6,233 nt of DNA from an uncultured Lachnospiraceae bacterium (lineage in GTDB: Bacteria > Bacillota > Clostridia > Lachnospirales > Lachnospiraceae), in assembly GCA_902803635.1 (NCBI GenBank), contig CADCQU010000026.1:1-6233 (forward strand). The letters run 5' to 3'. Below the pieces are notes generated by a model. It did not search any database and was not told the origin of the DNA. It saw only the letters and a program-made list of their open reading frames with translations. Below, in pieces: positions 1 to 6,154 of this stretch (its first letter is position 1; each line of letters begins with the position of its first letter). Made by a program: the position numbers and the translations under genes.

Positions 1-1521
1 ACGGAGAGGGAAATCGTTAATTCCGTTGACAAGGTCTGCGATATCGTGGACAAGGCGGTGAACCGGCAGGATTTTAAAAATTTGAACAGGGATATCCACA
101 GGGCCATGGAGCCGATGCGGAACATGAGGCCCGGCGACATGCGGTCGTGGACGCAGGTCCCGCCGAAGCCGAAGAACAACTGGCGGGAGCAGAACGCCGG
201 ACGGCCGATGAACGGCGGGCACATGGAGGGGAGCGGGAACGCCTTCCACGGGACCTACCGGGGGCCGCAGCGCACGTACGGGCCGACGCGGACGCAGCAG
301 CGGCCGCCGAAGATTGAGAGCGTCCTTTTTAAAAAGGCGAGCACGACCGGGGCGAAGGCGATGTTCGGGATTGGGCTTGCCGGGGCGCTGATCAACGGCT
401 CGATTGCGGCCATGCTGCTTTTAGCATCTGTCTTTTCGCGGATGGTCTTTACGCCGCTCGCCATTGTTTTCGGTGTGATCGCGCTGGCATTTGCCTTCAT
501 GAGCGCGGTGGGGTCGCGGAATACGAAGCGGCTCGAACGCTACGAGGTCTACCGCTCGCTTCTCGAGGACAAGAAATTTGCCTCGGTCGCGGAGCTGGCG
601 GCGGCCGTGAACCAGTCGGAGAGGAAGACGAAGGCGGATTTGCGGCTCCTCATGCAGGAGGGGTACTTTACGCAGGGACATTTTGACGTGAAGGAGACAA
701 CCTTCATCGTCTCGGACGAGATGTACGCGATGTACCGCGCGACCGAGGAGAACGCGGCCCGCGTCCGTGCGGAGGAGGCGAAGAAGGAGGCCGAGGCAAA
801 TGTCCTGCCCCCGGACGTGCGTGAGCTTCTGACGAAGGGCGAGGAGTACATCCAGCGGATCCACGAGGCAAATGACAACATCCCGGACCGCGGGATTACC
901 GACAAATTGGACCGCATGGAGGCGATCGTGACGAGGATTTTCGAGGAGGTGCGGAAGAACCCGTCCCTTGCGGGAAACCTCAATATGTTTATGGATTATT
1001 ACCTGCCGACCACGATTAAGCTGGTCGGGGCGTACGAGGAGATGGATCGCCAGCAAATGCAGGGCGAGAATATCCGGAACGCGAAGGCGGAGATTAGCGA
1101 TTCGCTGGATACGATTAACGATGCCTTCGAAAAGCTCCTTGACAGCTTCTTCGCGGACACCGCGATGGACGTCTCGACGGACATCAGCGTGATGAAGACG
1201 ATGATGAAGCAGGAGGGGCTGACGGACGACGATCTGACCGCGATGCGGAAGAAGCAGGCGACGAAGGCCGCCGGGACGGCCCGGCAAATGCAGACGCAGA
1301 CGGCTGCGGGTTCCTCGGGTGGTCAGCAAATGCAGCCGCAGGGCGGACAGAAGAGGCAGGCGGCTTCCGGTTCAGAGGGACAGCAGGTGCAGCTGACCTT
1401 CGGGACGGGGGCACCCAAGGTGCAGTCGGATGCGCCGCTCAAGGAGGAGGACATCTACGGGCTTGAGGATGCGCCCGAGGGGATGGTCTCCATGCCGCTG
1501 GGCGGGGAGGAGGATTTTTAA
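1..1521 (+). CDS. xpaC: XpaC-family membrane protein (5-bromo-4-chloroindolyl phosphate hydrolysis family), 5' end cut by window
   Basis: The frame is open from base 1 to the TAA at 1519-1521. A GTG at 46 is possible, but the 15 residues before it continue the same amphipathic helix (VDKVCDIVDKAVNRQDF), so the start is probably just outside the window. Counting from the GTG: a basic Pro/Gly/Arg-rich linker (about 25-90), two hydrophobic segments likely to span the membrane (about 103-130 and 134-156), and a compact winged-helix-like stretch (about 165-230, with SVAELAAAVNQS and LRLLMQEGYFTQGHFD). Next comes a charged helical domain (about 235-395) with the family-typical segments LPPDVRELL, DYYLPTTIKLVGAYEEMD and AFEKLLDSFFADTAMDVSTDI. 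A Gln/Gly-rich disordered tail ends in DEEDF-like acidic residues. Family membership is recognised from memory of these blocks. The family name comes from a dye-hydrolysis phenotype, and I see no phosphatase active-site motif. The gene lies 39 bp upstream of telA and is probably cotranscribed with it. Molecular function is unknown; a membrane partner of TelA is an inference. Confidence 0.88.
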   Translation, partial: TEREIVNSVDKVCDIVDKAVNRQDFKNLNRDIHRAMEPMRNMRPGDMRSWTQVPPKPKNNWREQNAGRPMNGGHMEGSGNAFHGTYRGPQRTYGPTRTQQRPPKIESVLFKKASTTGAKAMFGIGLAGALINGSIAAMLLLASVFSRMVFTPLAIVFGVIALAFAFMSAVGSRNTKRLERYEVYRSLLEDKKFASVAELAAAVNQSERKTKADLRLLMQEGYFTQGHFDVKETTFIVSDEMYAMYRATEENAARVRAEEAKKEAEANVLPPDVRELLTKGEEYIQRIHEANDNIPDRGITDKLDRMEAIVTRIFEEVRKNPSLAGNLNMFMDYYLPTTIKLVGAYEEMDRQQMQGENIRNAKAEISDSLDTINDAFEKLLDSFFADTAMDVSTDISVMKTMMKQEGLTDDDLTAMRKKQATKAAGTARQMQTQTAAGSSGGQQMQPQGGQKRQAASGSEGQQVQLTFGTGAPKVQSDAPLKEEDIYGLEDAPEGMVSMPLGGEEDF

Positions 1522-1560
1522 GGAGCTTTAATAATTTTATTATAAAGAAGGAGAGAAACC

Positions 1561-2991
1561 ATGGGTATCGAGTTGACATTTGGCGCGAATGACATTGATG
1601 CGGCGGCGGCGATGATGAATGAGGAGCTGGCGGCGGCTGCGCAGGCGGCTCCGGAGGTTATGGAGACGGCGGCGGAGACATTTGACAATGGTGCGGCGCA
1701 GGCGGCGGCTTATGTGCAGCAGGCCCCGACTCCGGCGGCATATGGGCAGCAGGCTTACGGGCAGGCGGCTTATGCTCCGGCCCCGGCGGAGACATTTGAC
1801 GATGGACCCGTGCAGGCAGCCCCGATGGCGGCCCGTCCGGTCGTGGCCGCACAGGAGGCTCCGGCTGCGGTACAGGCGGCTCCGCAGCTCGTCTTCGGGG
1901 AAGCCCCGGAGCTGGCGGAGGTGAAGAAGCCCGAGGAGCCGGCGAAGGCCGTCATTGACGACAGCATCCTCACGGCGGCAGAGAAGAAACAGGTGGAGGA
2001 TTTCTCGAAGCAGATTAACCTTGCGGACACGAACTCCATCCTCCAGTACGGGGCCGGCACGCAGAAGAAGATGTCGGACTTCTCGGACACGGCCCTGCAG
2101 AGCGTCCGCGCCCGTGACCTTGGGCAGGTGGGCAGCATGCTGACCGGCGTCGTGGACCAGCTTCGCGAGTTTACTCCCGAGTCGGAGAAGGAGAGCGGCT
2201 TTTTGGGCGGGCTCTTTAAGAAGCCGAAGAGAAGGGCCGACCAGATGAAGGACAAGTACGACAGCGCGAGCGCGAATGTCGAGAAGGTGGCGAAGGCCCT
2301 GAAGGATCACCAGATCGTCCTCATGAAGGACATCGCGACGCTCGACAAGATGTACGCCTCGAACCTTGCCTACTACAAGGAGCTGACGATGTACATTATC
2401 GCCGGCAAGCTGAAGATTGAGGCCGTGAAAAATGGCCCGCTGGCCGAGGCGCGTAAAAAGGCCGAGCTTTCGGGGCTTCCGGAGGATGCCCAGGCCGTGA
2501 AGGACCTGGAGGATCAGATTAACCGCTTCGAGAAGAAGATTTATGACCTCGAGCTGACCCGCACGATCTCCATTCAGACCGCGCCGCAGATCCGCCTCAT
2601 CCAGAGCTCGGACACGATGATGGTCGAGAAGATCCAGTCGACGCTCGTGAACACGATCCCGCTCTGGAAGAACCAGATGGTGCTCGCGCTTGGCATTGAG
2701 GACGCGACGAAGGCGGCCAACGCGCAGGCGGCCGTGACGGAGATGACCAACAAGCTCCTCCAGGCAAATGCGGACAAGCTGAAGATGGCGACGATCGAGA
2801 CCGCGCAGGCTTCGGAGCGTGGAATCGTGGATCTTGAGACTTTGAAGCACACAAATGAGGCGCTGATCTCCACGCTCGATGAGGTGGCGAAGATCCAGGC
2901 CGAGGGCCGCGAGAAGAGGGCCCAGGCCGAGGTCGAGCTCGCCGGGCTGGAGAAGGACCTCAAGGACAGGCTGCTGAGCATGCAGAAATAA
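1561..2991 (+). CDS. telA: TelA/KlaA-family toxic anion resistance protein
   Basis: 476 aa, starting at the ATG at 1561 behind a strong AAGGAG (1548-1553, 7-nt spacer). The core from about residue 135 to the end carries the TelA family hallmarks: GFLGGLFKK (213-221), the helix around YYKELTMYIIAGKLK (271-285), TRTISIQTAPQIRLIQSSD (333-351) and VEKIQSTLVNTIPLWKNQMVLAL (355-377), then long charged helices with coiled-coil character to the C-terminus. Family members are usually about 350-400 aa. The extra length is a low-complexity N-terminal extension (about 10-120) rich in Ala, Gln, Pro and Tyr, with repeats AETFDNG/AETFDDG and AYGQQAYGQAAY, probably disordered. There is no signal peptide or membrane segment, so it is likely cytosolic or peripheral. 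Relatives were named for tellurite resistance (KlaA/TelA) and some are linked to tolerance of cell-envelope antimicrobials; the biochemical activity is unknown. It follows the xpaC-like gene, the standard pairing in Bacillota (xpaC-yaaN), and is closed by a hairpin 31 bp downstream. Confidence 0.93.
   Translation: MGIELTFGANDIDAAAAMMNEELAAAAQAAPEVMETAAETFDNGAAQAAAYVQQAPTPAAYGQQAYGQAAYAPAPAETFDDGPVQAAPMAARPVVAAQEAPAAVQAAPQLVFGEAPELAEVKKPEEPAKAVIDDSILTAAEKKQVEDFSKQINLADTNSILQYGAGTQKKMSDFSDTALQSVRARDLGQVGSMLTGVVDQLREFTPESEKESGFLGGLFKKPKRRADQMKDKYDSASANVEKVAKALKDHQIVLMKDIATLDKMYASNLAYYKELTMYIIAGKLKIEAVKNGPLAEARKKAELSGLPEDAQAVKDLEDQINRFEKKIYDLELTRTISIQTAPQIRLIQSSDTMMVEKIQSTLVNTIPLWKNQMVLALGIEDATKAANAQAAVTEMTNKLLQANADKLKMATIETAQASERGIVDLETLKHTNEALISTLDEVAKIQAEGREKRAQAEVELAGLEKDLKDRLLSMQK
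1671..1805 (+). repeat. Internal repeat in telA low-complexity region
   Basis: Two 21-bp copies (1671-1691 and 1785-1805) differ at one base and sit 114 bp (38 codons) apart in the same frame. They encode AETFDNG and AETFDDG. Between them lies Ala/Gln/Tyr/Pro-rich sequence with shorter repeats of the AYGQ type. The near identity at DNA level suggests a recent internal duplication or conversion within the disordered N-terminal extension of TelA, or conservation of a short linear motif. Confidence 0.7.
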
Positions 2992-3022
2992 AAGATGATT
3001 TTTGTGGATTTCTAATGAATGT

Positions 3023-3056
3023 AAGAGGGTTCTTCCGGGACGGAAGCACCCTCTTT
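3023..3056 (+). terminator. Hairpin terminator of the xpaC-telA unit
   Basis: The sequence folds into an 8-bp outer stem (3023-3030 with 3048-3055), one T:C mismatch, then a 6-bp inner stem (3032-3037 with 3041-3046) around a 3-base GGA loop. The stem begins 31 bp after the telA stop codon. The downstream T-run is short (TTT, then GTGC), so termination may be incomplete or bidirectional. Placement and stem strength make it the likely end of the upstream transcript. Confidence 0.75.
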
Positions 3057-3096
3057 GTGCATATTCTGGGGAGCTTGAACTGTTTTTGCCACCTGG

Positions 3097-3248
3097 AATC
3101 AGCCACAAAGATGGAAAAGGGAGGCATGAGGCTGATTCTGCGTCCATGCTTGCCTCCTGAAATCAGCCACAAGAGTGGAAAAGGGAGACTTGTGGCTGAT
3201 TCTGCGGGCACGCTTGCCTTCTAAAATCAGCTACAAGGGTCGAAAAGC
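3097..3248 (+). repeat. 64-bp tandem repeat, two full units plus a partial third
   Basis: Units start at 3097, 3161 and 3225, an exact 64-bp period. Units 1 (3097-3160) and 2 (3161-3224) match at 53 of 64 positions by manual alignment. The third (about 3225-3248) keeps only the first 24 or so bases (AATCAGCTACAAGGGTCGAAAAG). The unit tail TTGCC.CCTG also precedes unit 1 (about 3086-3096), hinting at an older, longer array. Each unit opens with AATCAGCC.CAA and has a reverse complement of it about 29 bp further on. No + strand gene fits here; open minus frames across it are incidental. Confidence 0.85.
3161..3201 (+). repeat. Perfect 13-bp inverted repeat (hairpin) inside repeat unit 2
   Basis: Positions 3161-3173 (AATCAGCCACAAG) are the exact reverse complement of 3189-3201 (CTTGTGGCTGATT), with a purine-rich 15-base loop. 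Unit 1 has a weaker version (8 bp, a mismatch, then 2 bp). The right arm of unit 2 can instead pair with the left arm of unit 3 (3225-3237) over 13 bp with one G-U pair, so two mutually exclusive folds exist. No T-run follows directly, so this is not a canonical terminator. It could also be an inverted-repeat protein-binding site. Confidence 0.75.
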
Positions 3249-3257
3249 TTTTTTTCA

Positions 3258-3286
3258 TTGACAGAAGCGGCAAGTCGATATAAAAT
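3258..3286 (+). promoter_or_regulatory. Sigma-A/sigma-70-type promoter of valS
   Basis: A perfect -35 TTGACA (3258-3263) is followed, after exactly 17 bp, by a -10 TAAAAT (3281-3286), one mismatch from TATAAT. The start of transcription would fall near 3293-3295, giving a leader of about 46 nt before the valS ATG. It lies just after a T7 run (3249-3255) and the end of the tandem repeats. The short leader leaves no room for a riboswitch if this is the only promoter. Confidence 0.8.
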
Positions 3287-3310
3287 TAGGGAATATTTTA
3301 AGGAAGGCAA

Positions 3311-3343
3311 ATGGCTGCGCCGGCGGCCGGGAGGGAGTTATGA
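3311..3343 (+). CDS. Possible 10-codon leader ORF overlapping the valS start
   Basis: ATG at 3311 has an AAGGA-type ribosome site at 3300-3304 (6-nt spacer). It reads MAAPAAGREL and stops at TGA 3341-3343, which overlaps the valS ATG in an ATGA arrangement typical of translational coupling. It contains no Val codons, so classical attenuation by valine is not supported. Its ATG is also part of a GCAAATG heptamer, which may be the real reason it is there. Length and lack of comparative data keep this tentative. Confidence 0.3.
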   Translation: MAAPAAGREL

Positions 3344-5991
3344 AAAAAGAACTTGCGAAGACCTACGATCCCAAGGGCATTGAGGACCGCCTGTACCAGA
3401 AATGGCTGGATGGCGGGTATTTTCACGCGGAGGTGAATCCGGATAAGAAACCGTTCACGATTGTCATGCCGCCGCCCAACATCACCGGGCAGCTCCACAT
3501 GGGCCACGCCCTCGACAACACGATGCAGGACATCCTGATCCGCTGGAAGCGGATGCAGGGCTACGAGACCCTCTGGCAGCCGGGCACGGATCACGCCGCC
3601 ATCTCGACCGAGGTGAAGGTCATCAAGCATCTGGCCGCGCAGGGAATCGAGAAGGAAAAAATCGGCCGCGAGGAGTTCCTCAAGCACTGCTGGGACTGGC
3701 GGAAGGAATACGGCAGCCGCATCGTGAACCAGCTCTACAAGCTCGGCAGCTCGGCGGACTGGGCGCGCGAGCGCTTCACGATGGACGAGGGCTGCTCGGA
3801 GGCGGTGCAGGAGACATTTATCCGTCTCCATGAGAAAGGCCTCATCTACAAGGGCAACCGCATCATCAACTGGTGCCCGGTGTGCAAGACCTCCATCTCG
3901 GATGCCGAGGTGGAGCACGTGGACCAGAACGGCTTCTTCTGGCACATCAACTATCCGGTGGTGGGCGAGCCGGGCCGCTTCGTCGAGATTGCGACGACCC
4001 GCCCGGAGACGATGCTGGGCGATACGGCGGTGGCCGTGAACCCGGAGGACGAGCGGTACGCGGACATCGTGGGCAAGACGCTGGAGCTTCCGCTCACGGG
4101 CCGCACGATCCCGGTCATCGCAGACGAATACGTGGACAGGGAATTCGGGACCGGCTGCGTGAAAATCACGCCGGCGCACGACCCCAACGACTTTGAGGTG
4201 GGCAAGCGCCACGACCTCGAAGAGATTAATATTATGAACGACGACGGGACGATGAACGGGCTCTGCGGCAAATACGCCGGCCTCGACCGCTACGAGGCCC
4301 GCAAGCAGATCGTCGCGGACCTTGACGCGCTCGGCCTTCTCGTGAAGGTGGTGCCGCACACCCACGCCGTGGGCACGCACGACCGCTGCGGGACGACCGT
4401 GGAGCCGATGGTGAAGCCGCAGTGGTTCGTGGCGATGAAGGAGCTTGCCAAGCCGGCCATCGAGGCCGTGAAAAATGGCGACCTCACCTTCGTGCCGGAG
4501 CGATTTGACAAGATTTATCTCCACTGGCTGGAGAACATCCGCGACTGGTGCATTTCCCGCCAGCTCTGGTGGGGCCACCGCATCCCGGCCTATGCCTGCA
4601 GCAATTGCGGTAAGATTACAGTGGCGAGGACGATGCCCGAAAAATGCCCGCACTGCGGGGGCGAGCATTTGGTGCAGGATCCGGATACGCTGGACACCTG
4701 GTTCTCGTCGGCCCTCTGGCCATTCTCGACGCTCGGCTGGCCGGAGAAGACCCCGGAGCTCGAATATTTCTATCCGACCGATGTCCTCGTGACCGGTTAC
4801 GACATCATTTTCTTCTGGGTCATCCGCATGGTGTTCTCGGGGTACGAGCACACAGGCAAATGCCCGTTCCACCACGTGCTGATCCATGGCCTTGTCCGCG
4901 ATTCGCAGGGGCGGAAAATGTCGAAGTCGCTTGGAAATGGCATCGACCCGCTCGAAGTCATCGACAAATACGGGGCGGACGCGCTGCGCCTTACGCTGAT
5001 GACGGGCAACGCGCCGGGCAACGACATGCGCTTCTACTGGGAGCAGGTGGAGGCGAGCCGGAACTTTGCGAACAAGATCTGGAACGCGAGCCGTTTCATT
5101 ATGATGAATCTGCCGGAGGGAGAGATTCGGGAGCCGGAGAAGTATGAATTAAAGCCGGCCGACCGCTGGATCCTCTCGCGCATCAACACGGTGACCCGCG
5201 AGGTGACGGAGAACCTGGAGCACTACGAGCTCGGCATGGCCGTGCAGAAGATTCACGACTTCCTTTGGGACGAGTTCTGCGACTGGTACATCGAGATTGC
5301 GAAGTTCCGCTTCCTGCTGGCCGACGAGACGGCGAAGAACGCCGCCCTCTGGACGCTGCGGACGGTGCTCAGCAAGGGACTCAAGCTCCTCCATCCGTAC
5401 ATGCCCTTTGTCACGGAGGAGATTTACACGACGCTGAACCCGGAGGAGGAGACCATCATGACCTCCGCCTGGCCGGTGTACGAGGAGCAGTGGAACTTTA
5501 AGGATTCCGAGATTCAGATGGAAATCTTCCGCTCGATGGTGAAGGGCATCCGAAACATCCGTTCGGAGATGAACGTGCCGACGGCCCGGAAGACGGAGAT
5601 TTTCGTGGTGCCGAAGGACGACCATGGGAAATGGGTGTTCGAGAACATCCTGAAGACCATGCAGGGCTTCGAGCGGATGGTCTTCGCGAGGGAGTTCAAG
5701 ATTATGGACGACAAATCCGAGGTGCCGGAGGATTCGGTGACGGTGACGCTGGCAAATGCGGTGCTCTATATTCCGCTGAATGAGCTGGTGGACCGCAAGA
5801 AGGAGATTGAGCGGCTTCGGAACGAGCATGAGAAGATCCTGAAGGAGATTGCGCGCGCGGCCGGGATGCTGAAGAATGCGAACTTCCTTCGGAAGGCCCC
5901 GGAGTCGAAGGTCTACGAGGAGCGCATGAAGCTTGCGCGGTACCAGGCGGTGCAGGCGCAGCTTCTGGAGCAGCTGAAGAAGTACGAATAA
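3340..5991 (+). CDS. valS: Valine--tRNA ligase (valyl-tRNA synthetase, class Ia)
   Basis: Complete 883-aa cytosolic enzyme that activates valine with ATP, charges tRNA-Val and hydrolyses mischarged Thr-tRNA-Val. The ATG at 3340 follows GGGAGGGAG (3329-3337). Seen in order: the catalytic HIGH motif as HMGH (53-56) in PPPNITGQLHMGHALDNT; INWCPVC (177-182) at the entry to the editing insertion; editing-domain signatures ATTRPETMLGDTAV (218-231) and GTGCVKITPAHDPNDF (270-285); VKPQWFV (358-364); a zinc-ribbon pattern C420-X2-C423 and C436-X2-C439; DTWFSSALWPFSTLGWP (452-468); and KMSKS (526-530) followed by LGNGIDP. The anticodon-binding helical domain spans about 606-750, and a charged C-terminal coiled coil spans about 815-883 (the ValRS tRNA-binding arm). 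Length is typical for a bacterial ValRS and no key residue is missing. It has its own promoter and terminator. Neither a T-box leader nor the often adjacent folC is seen here. Confidence 0.99.
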   Translation: MKKELAKTYDPKGIEDRLYQKWLDGGYFHAEVNPDKKPFTIVMPPPNITGQLHMGHALDNTMQDILIRWKRMQGYETLWQPGTDHAAISTEVKVIKHLAAQGIEKEKIGREEFLKHCWDWRKEYGSRIVNQLYKLGSSADWARERFTMDEGCSEAVQETFIRLHEKGLIYKGNRIINWCPVCKTSISDAEVEHVDQNGFFWHINYPVVGEPGRFVEIATTRPETMLGDTAVAVNPEDERYADIVGKTLELPLTGRTIPVIADEYVDREFGTGCVKITPAHDPNDFEVGKRHDLEEINIMNDDGTMNGLCGKYAGLDRYEARKQIVADLDALGLLVKVVPHTHAVGTHDRCGTTVEPMVKPQWFVAMKELAKPAIEAVKNGDLTFVPERFDKIYLHWLENIRDWCISRQLWWGHRIPAYACSNCGKITVARTMPEKCPHCGGEHLVQDPDTLDTWFSSALWPFSTLGWPEKTPELEYFYPTDVLVTGYDIIFFWVIRMVFSGYEHTGKCPFHHVLIHGLVRDSQGRKMSKSLGNGIDPLEVIDKYGADALRLTLMTGNAPGNDMRFYWEQVEASRNFANKIWNASRFIMMNLPEGEIREPEKYELKPADRWILSRINTVTREVTENLEHYELGMAVQKIHDFLWDEFCDWYIEIAKFRFLLADETAKNAALWTLRTVLSKGLKLLHPYMPFVTEEIYTTLNPEEETIMTSAWPVYEEQWNFKDSEIQMEIFRSMVKGIRNIRSEMNVPTARKTEIFVVPKDDHGKWVFENILKTMQGFERMVFAREFKIMDDKSEVPEDSVTVTLANAVLYIPLNELVDRKKEIERLRNEHEKILKEIARAAGMLKNANFLRKAPESKVYEERMKLARYQAVQAQLLEQLKKYE

Positions 5992-6046
5992 GGTTTGCTT
6001 GGCGGCCTGCCGCAAGGGGGCTGCTGGATTACGAATAGGCAAATGG

Positions 6047-6096
6047 GCAGGCGGCTCGGACGCTTTACGGCGGCAGGGCTGCCTGCTTTCTTTATT
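6047..6096 (+). terminator. Rho-independent terminator after valS
   Basis: GCAGGC at 6047-6052 pairs with GCCTGC at 6081-6086. The stem extends inward by five more pairs (6053-6057 with 6076-6080, two of them G-U) around an 18-base loop. A T-rich run TTTCTTTATT (6087-6096) follows at once. It lies 55 bp after the valS stop codon, as expected for the end of a single-gene transcript. A shorter alternative hairpin is possible within 6072-6083. Confidence 0.7.
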
Positions 6097-6154
6097 GGCG
6101 TTACGTCGGCTCCTATCTGTCCTTGTTACAGTTTAGGTGACCCTCATTTTTTGT

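Noticed and set aside
1522..1547. AT-rich stretch as a separate telA promoter
   Set aside because: A TATAAA-like box is present at 1541-1546, but there is no -35 at proper spacing and the box lies only about 15 bp before the start codon. Cotranscription with the upstream gene is simpler.
1540..3147. 535-codon open frame on the minus strand opposite telA
   Set aside because: It is an antisense shadow of the GC-rich telA coding sequence. It is Leu/Arg/His-rich with no recognisable domain, and it runs through the terminator and repeats.
2960..3211. Small minus-strand ORF over the tandem repeats
   Set aside because: Its apparent internal peptide repeat (LPFPLLWLISGG and LPFPSLWLIPGG) is just the 64-bp DNA repeat translated. 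There is no convincing ribosome site and no family.
3015..3224. Small + strand ORF of 69 codons between telA and valS
   Set aside because: It starts before the terminator hairpin and reads through it and the repeats. It has no good ribosome binding site and no recognisable protein.
3097..3248. CRISPR array
   Set aside because: Both the repeated and intervening parts are similar between units, so there are no unique spacers, and no cas genes are present.
3225..3255. T7 run after AAAAGC as a rho-independent terminator
   Set aside because: The AAAAGCTTTT palindrome leaves no loop. The larger U2/U3 stem ends about 11 bases before the T-run, so the geometry is not that of a normal terminator.
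3298..4887. 529-codon open frame on the minus strand opposite valS
   Set aside because: valS is certain on the + strand. The antisense product is His/Arg/Val-rich with no domain, as expected from mirrored GC-rich codons.
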